From contig CAMYJV010000009.1 in NCBI GenBank assembly GCA_947258805.1, forward strand, positions 34,366-43,137: DNA of 8,772 nt. Direction: 5' to 3'. A program made the translations under genes and the position numbers. This document shows positions 7,009 to 8,772 of this stretch, piece by piece (position 1 is the stretch's first letter; every line of letters starts with the position of its first letter). The notes beneath the pieces are model-generated. The model searched no databases. It was not told where the DNA came from and saw only the letters and a list, made by a program, of their open reading frames with translations. This stretch comes from an uncultured Gammaproteobacteria bacterium (GTDB taxonomy: Bacteria > Pseudomonadota > Gammaproteobacteria > GCA-2729495).

Positions 7009-7024
7009 TGTGACACGCGTCCCA
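7009..7024. promoter_or_regulatory. Candidate CRP-binding site upstream of crp
   Basis: TGTGA-N6-TCCCA matches the CRP core consensus TGTGA-N6-TCACA at 9 of 10 positions. Its centre (7016.5) is about 60 bases upstream of the start predicted from the crp promoter, close to the classical class I position of -61.5. This suggests cAMP-CRP autoregulation; the site is also just after the coq7 stop. Confidence 0.5.
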
Positions 7025-7041
7025 ACGAGGGCGTGTAGAGC

Positions 7042-7683
7042 TCAGATTCGCTGCGCCAATGTGGTCATGACGCGGGCGATGGCGCGCATCAGGCCGCGCA
7101 CCGGGGCCGGTAATTCCGCGCCCCCCCGCGCGCGCGCCTGTTCGCCGTGGGCGATTTCGTCGTCCTGCATCGCGGCGACGATCTGGCGGCTGGGGGTGTC
7201 GGCGGGCGGCAGGCGCTGCAGATGATTGCCCAGGTGGTCCGACACCTGGCGCTCGGTTTCTGCCAGAAAGCCGAGGCTAATCCGGTCGCCGGCGATGCCG
7301 GCGAGGGCGCCGATGACAAAAGAGCCCGCATACCAGGCAGGCGCCAGCAGGCTGGTGCGGCCCCCAAGCTGGCGGACCCGGGTCTCGCACCAGGCCAGGT
7401 GCTCATATTCCTCCTGGCCGGCTTGCAACAGCGCATCGCGCTGGACTGGATCCCGCGCGACGGCAGCCTGGCCCCGATACAGGGCCTGGGCTGCAATCTC
7501 CCCGGCATGATTGACGCGCATCAGGGCCGCGGATTGACGCCGCTCGCCGGTGCTCAATTCTGGCTCCCGCAGGCCTTCCGCCGGGTTGGGCGTCGCGCCC
7601 CGGGCAGGGCCGGCGACGACGCGCAGCGCCGTATCCAGCTCACCAATCAGGCGGTCCAGCAGGTCTGATCCGGGAGTAGCCAC
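7042..7683 (-). CDS. coq7: Coq7, 2-polyprenyl-3-methyl-6-methoxy-1,4-benzoquinone hydroxylase
   Basis: Coq7 is the di-iron monooxygenase that performs a late ring hydroxylation in ubiquinone synthesis, in place of the flavoprotein UbiF of enterics. With the GTG at 7683 as start the protein has 213 residues, like Pseudomonas Coq7 (about 215). All six iron ligands are present: Glu62 (in RVNHAGE), Glu92 and His95 (EYEH), Glu144 (AETERQV), and Glu176 and His179 (EIAH). A Gly/Ala-rich hydrophobic stretch at 119-132 fits its membrane-surface location. The frame is open to an ATG at 7740, but that extension is Pro/Arg-rich, lies in promoter DNA and has no homologous counterpart. No Shine-Dalgarno sequence precedes the GTG; a perfect TATAAT ends 6 bases before it, suggesting a leaderless mRNA. 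crp lies downstream in the same orientation. Confidence 0.94.
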   Translation of the reverse strand: MATPGSDLLDRLIGELDTALRVVAGPARGATPNPAEGLREPELSTGERRQSAALMRVNHAGEIAAQALYRGQAAVARDPVQRDALLQAGQEEYEHLAWCETRVRQLGGRTSLLAPAWYAGSFVIGALAGIAGDRISLGFLAETERQVSDHLGNHLQRLPPADTPSRQIVAAMQDDEIAHGEQARARGGAELPAPVRGLMRAIARVMTTLAQRI

Positions 7684-7689
7684 GGCCGG

Positions 7690-7695
7690 ATTATA
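7690..7695 (-). promoter_or_regulatory. Perfect -10 element TATAAT immediately before coq7
   Basis: TATAAT on the minus strand is followed by CCGGCC and then the coq7 GTG, so initiation 7 bases after the hexamer would fall on the start codon itself. No convincing -35 is seen at 16-18 bases upstream. The hexamer lies in the divergent coq7-rplM control region. Confidence 0.5.
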
Positions 7696-7739
7696 GGCGG
7701 GCCAGGGGCCATTGCGCCTGCCCCGGGCACCCTGATCCA

Positions 7740-7768
7740 TTGAAAAACCCGGTGTTGGCCCTTAAACT
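7740..7768 (+). promoter_or_regulatory. Predicted sigma-70 promoter of rplM-rpsI
   Basis: TTGAAA (7740-7745, 5 of 6 to the -35 consensus) and TAAACT (7763-7768, 4 of 6 to the -10 consensus) are 17 bases apart. The start would be near 7775, leaving a leader of about 46 bases before rplM. E. coli rplM is autoregulated through its leader, but I see only a weak GGCC/GGCC pairing here, so no leader element is called. Confidence 0.45.
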
Positions 7769-7820
7769 CGCGCTCCTTTCGTCGTCGGCCCATCCGGCCC
7801 CATCAGGTTCATATTTGGAA

Positions 7821-8249
7821 ATGGCTACGTTTTCGGCAAAGCCCCATGAGGTGCGCCGCGACTGGTACGTCGTCGACGCCAACGGCCGCACGCTCGGCAG
7901 GCTGGCAACGGCGATCGCCACCCGTCTGCGGGGCAAGCACAAGCCCGAGTACACCCCACATGTAGACACGGGTGACTACATCGTCGTGGTGAACGCGAAG
8001 CAGATTCGCGTGACCGGCAACAAGTTGAAAGACAAGATTTATTATCGCCATACCGGCTATATCGGCAATCTGAAGTCGCAGAGCCTTGGCGCGATGCTTG
8101 AACAGCACCCGGAGCGGGTGTTGATCAATGCCGTCAAAGGCATGCTGCCGAAGAACAAGCTCGGCGCGGCAATGCTGAAGAAGCTTAAGGTTTATCCGGG
8201 GGCCGAGCATCAGCATACGGCCCAGCAACCCCAAACTCTGGAAATTTGA
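7821..8249 (+). CDS. rplM: RplM, 50S ribosomal protein L13
   Basis: L13 is an early-assembling protein of the large ribosomal subunit. The 142 residues equal the E. coli length and align almost throughout: [15 protein letters not shown] at 6-20, LGRLAT at 25-30, [20 protein letters not shown] at 35-54, and the L13 signature [15 protein letters not shown] at 104-118 followed by [11 protein letters not shown] to 132. The frame is open upstream to 7740, but MATFSAKP from the ATG at 7821 is the family N-terminus. The ribosome-binding site (TTGGAA) is weak and very close to the ATG. rpsI follows after 17 bases. Confidence 0.98.
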   Translation: MATFSAKPHEVRRDWYVVDANGRTLGRLATAIATRLRGKHKPEYTPHVDTGDYIVVVNAKQIRVTGNKLKDKIYYRHTGYIGNLKSQSLGAMLEQHPERVLINAVKGMLPKNKLGAAMLKKLKVYPGAEHQHTAQQPQTLEI

Positions 8250-8266
8250 TCGAGGCCCAGACAGGC

Positions 8267-8659
8267 ATGTCCACACAGTTGTATTACGGCACCGGCCGGA
8301 GAAAGACGTCGACGGCCCGGGTGTTTATCCGTCCCGGCAACGGCCAGATTACGGTCAACGACAAGGAGCTCGATCGCTTTTTTGGTCGCAAGACCGCGCG
8401 GATGATCGTTCGCCAGCCCCTCGAACTCACGGATAACGTCGACAAGTTCGACGTCAAGGTGAACGTGGAGGGCGGTGGCATGACCGGCCAGGCTGGCGCC
8501 ATTCGGCATGGCCTGACCCGCGCCCTGATCGCCTATGACGAGGGCCTGCGGTCCTCGCTGCGCAAGGCGGGCTACGTGACCCGTGATGCGCGGGAAGTGG
8601 AGCGCAAAAAAGTGGGCCTGCGCAAAGCCCGGCGCGCCACCCAGTACTCCAAGCGCTGA
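8267..8659 (+). CDS. rpsI: RpsI, 30S ribosomal protein S9
   Basis: S9 is a small-subunit protein whose C-terminal tail reaches the P-site tRNA. The 130 residues equal the E. coli length. Conserved blocks are [15 protein letters not shown] at 6-20, [12 protein letters not shown] at 43-54, [19 protein letters not shown] at 69-87, the basic [13 protein letters not shown] at 111-123 and the terminal SKR at 128-130. The ATG at 8267 gives the family N-terminus; a TTG at 8246 overlapping the rplM stop is in frame but unlikely. A GAGG at 8252-8255 is 11 bases upstream. It forms an operon with rplM, and no terminator separates it from the tRNA that follows. Confidence 0.98.
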   Translation: MSTQLYYGTGRRKTSTARVFIRPGNGQITVNDKELDRFFGRKTARMIVRQPLELTDNVDKFDVKVNVEGGGMTGQAGAIRHGLTRALIAYDEGLRSSLRKAGYVTRDAREVERKKVGLRKARRATQYSKR

Positions 8660-8667
8660 GCCGCGAC

Positions 8668-8687
8668 ACGATCCCTTGGGGGATCGT
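8668..8687. other. Hairpin spanning the tRNA-Gln leader and 5' acceptor strand
   Basis: ACGATCCC (8668-8675) and GGGATCGT (8680-8687) are perfect reverse complements around a 4-base loop TTGG. The right arm is inside the tRNA (3' half of the 5' acceptor strand and start of the D stem). No T tract follows, so it is not a terminator for rpsI; it would be an alternative fold of the precursor. Confidence 0.5.
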
Positions 8688-8750
8688 CTAATGGTAGGAC
8701 TACGGACTCTGACTCCGTCAATCCAGGTTCGAATCCTGGTCCCCCAGCCA
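8677..8750 (+). tRNA. tRNA-Gln, anticodon CUG (CCA encoded)
   Basis: A full cloverleaf can be drawn: acceptor TGGGGGA (8677-8683) pairing with TCCCCCA (8740-8746), D stem GTC/GAC (8686-8688 with 8698-8700), anticodon stem ACGGA/TCCGT (8702-8706 with 8714-8718) with loop CTCTGAC, variable CAAT, and T stem CCAGG/CCTGG around TTCGAAT. The anticodon at 8709-8711 is CUG, reading CAG. U1-A72 and the discriminator G are typical glutamine identity features. CCA at 8748-8750 is genomically encoded. It starts 17 bases after the rpsI stop. Confidence 0.97.
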
Positions 8751-8756
8751 CCCATA

Positions 8757-8772
8757 GAAAAACCCGCCAACG
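8757..8772 (+). terminator. Possible left half of a terminator cut by the window end
   Basis: The final bases GAAAAACCCGCCAACG look like the 5' arm of an A-rich intrinsic terminator stem (AAAACCCGCC), which would need a GGCGGGTTTT arm just outside the window. This is inference from half a structure. Confidence 0.25.

Noticed and set aside
8210..8770. 186-codon minus-strand frame covering rpsI and the tRNA
   Set aside because: It is the antisense reading of rpsI and tRNA-Gln; such frames across tRNA genes are common artefacts.
1..8772. Defence system, prophage, insertion-sequence transposase or CRISPR array
   Set aside because: All coding capacity is accounted for by conserved housekeeping genes, and no regularly spaced direct repeats or transposase-like frames were seen on either strand.

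Overview
The window looks like core chromosome of a GC-rich gammaproteobacterium. This rests on a Vfr/CRP-type regulator with full cAMP-binding and DNA-binding signatures, the rplM-rpsI ribosomal pair, PmbA, DjlA, a Coq7-type (not UbiF-type) ubiquinone hydroxylase, and close protein similarity to Pseudomonas and E. coli homologues. The Coq7 form and the crp-coq7 neighbourhood point towards the Pseudomonas/Xanthomonas/Chromatiales side of the class rather than the enterics; a genus cannot be named from the sequence alone.

Layout. (1) 1-389, minus: 3'-truncated purE, divergent from pmbA (473-1810, plus). (2) 1811-2370: a 560-base gene-free stretch between the convergent pmbA and yihY, holding a 24-bp-arm inverted repeat and two adjacent hairpins that share the same AGGGAT loop. 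It is the only clearly non-housekeeping part of the window. (3) 2371-4648, minus: purC followed 22 bases later by yihY, a probable transcription unit. (4) 4730-6257, plus: djlA (TTG start) and rpe (GTG start), 31 bases apart, divergent from purC. (5) 6267-7683, minus: coq7 (GTG start, probably leaderless) and then crp with its own predicted promoter and a CRP box. crp converges on rpe with only 9 bases between the stop codons. (6) 7821-8750, plus: rplM-rpsI and, 17 bases later, a tRNA-Gln(CUG).

Functions. PurE and PurC catalyse consecutive steps of de novo purine synthesis but lie in separate transcription units. Rpe belongs to the pentose phosphate pathway, Coq7 makes ubiquinone, CRP is the global cAMP-responsive regulator, PmbA is one half of the TldD/TldE protease, and DjlA is a membrane-anchored DnaK co-chaperone. 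The arrangement rpe | crp | coq7 resembles a compressed form of the Pseudomonas order rpe-gph-trpE...trpGDC-vfr-speD-coq7, with the trp genes, gph and speD absent from between them.

I found no defence system, mobile-element gene, CRISPR array or biosynthetic cluster, and nothing that supports a new multi-gene system. The points worth a second look are the intergenic repeats, a PurE active-site-loop substitution, the apparent CRP autoregulation, the leaderless coq7 start and a tRNA leader that can pair with the tRNA itself.
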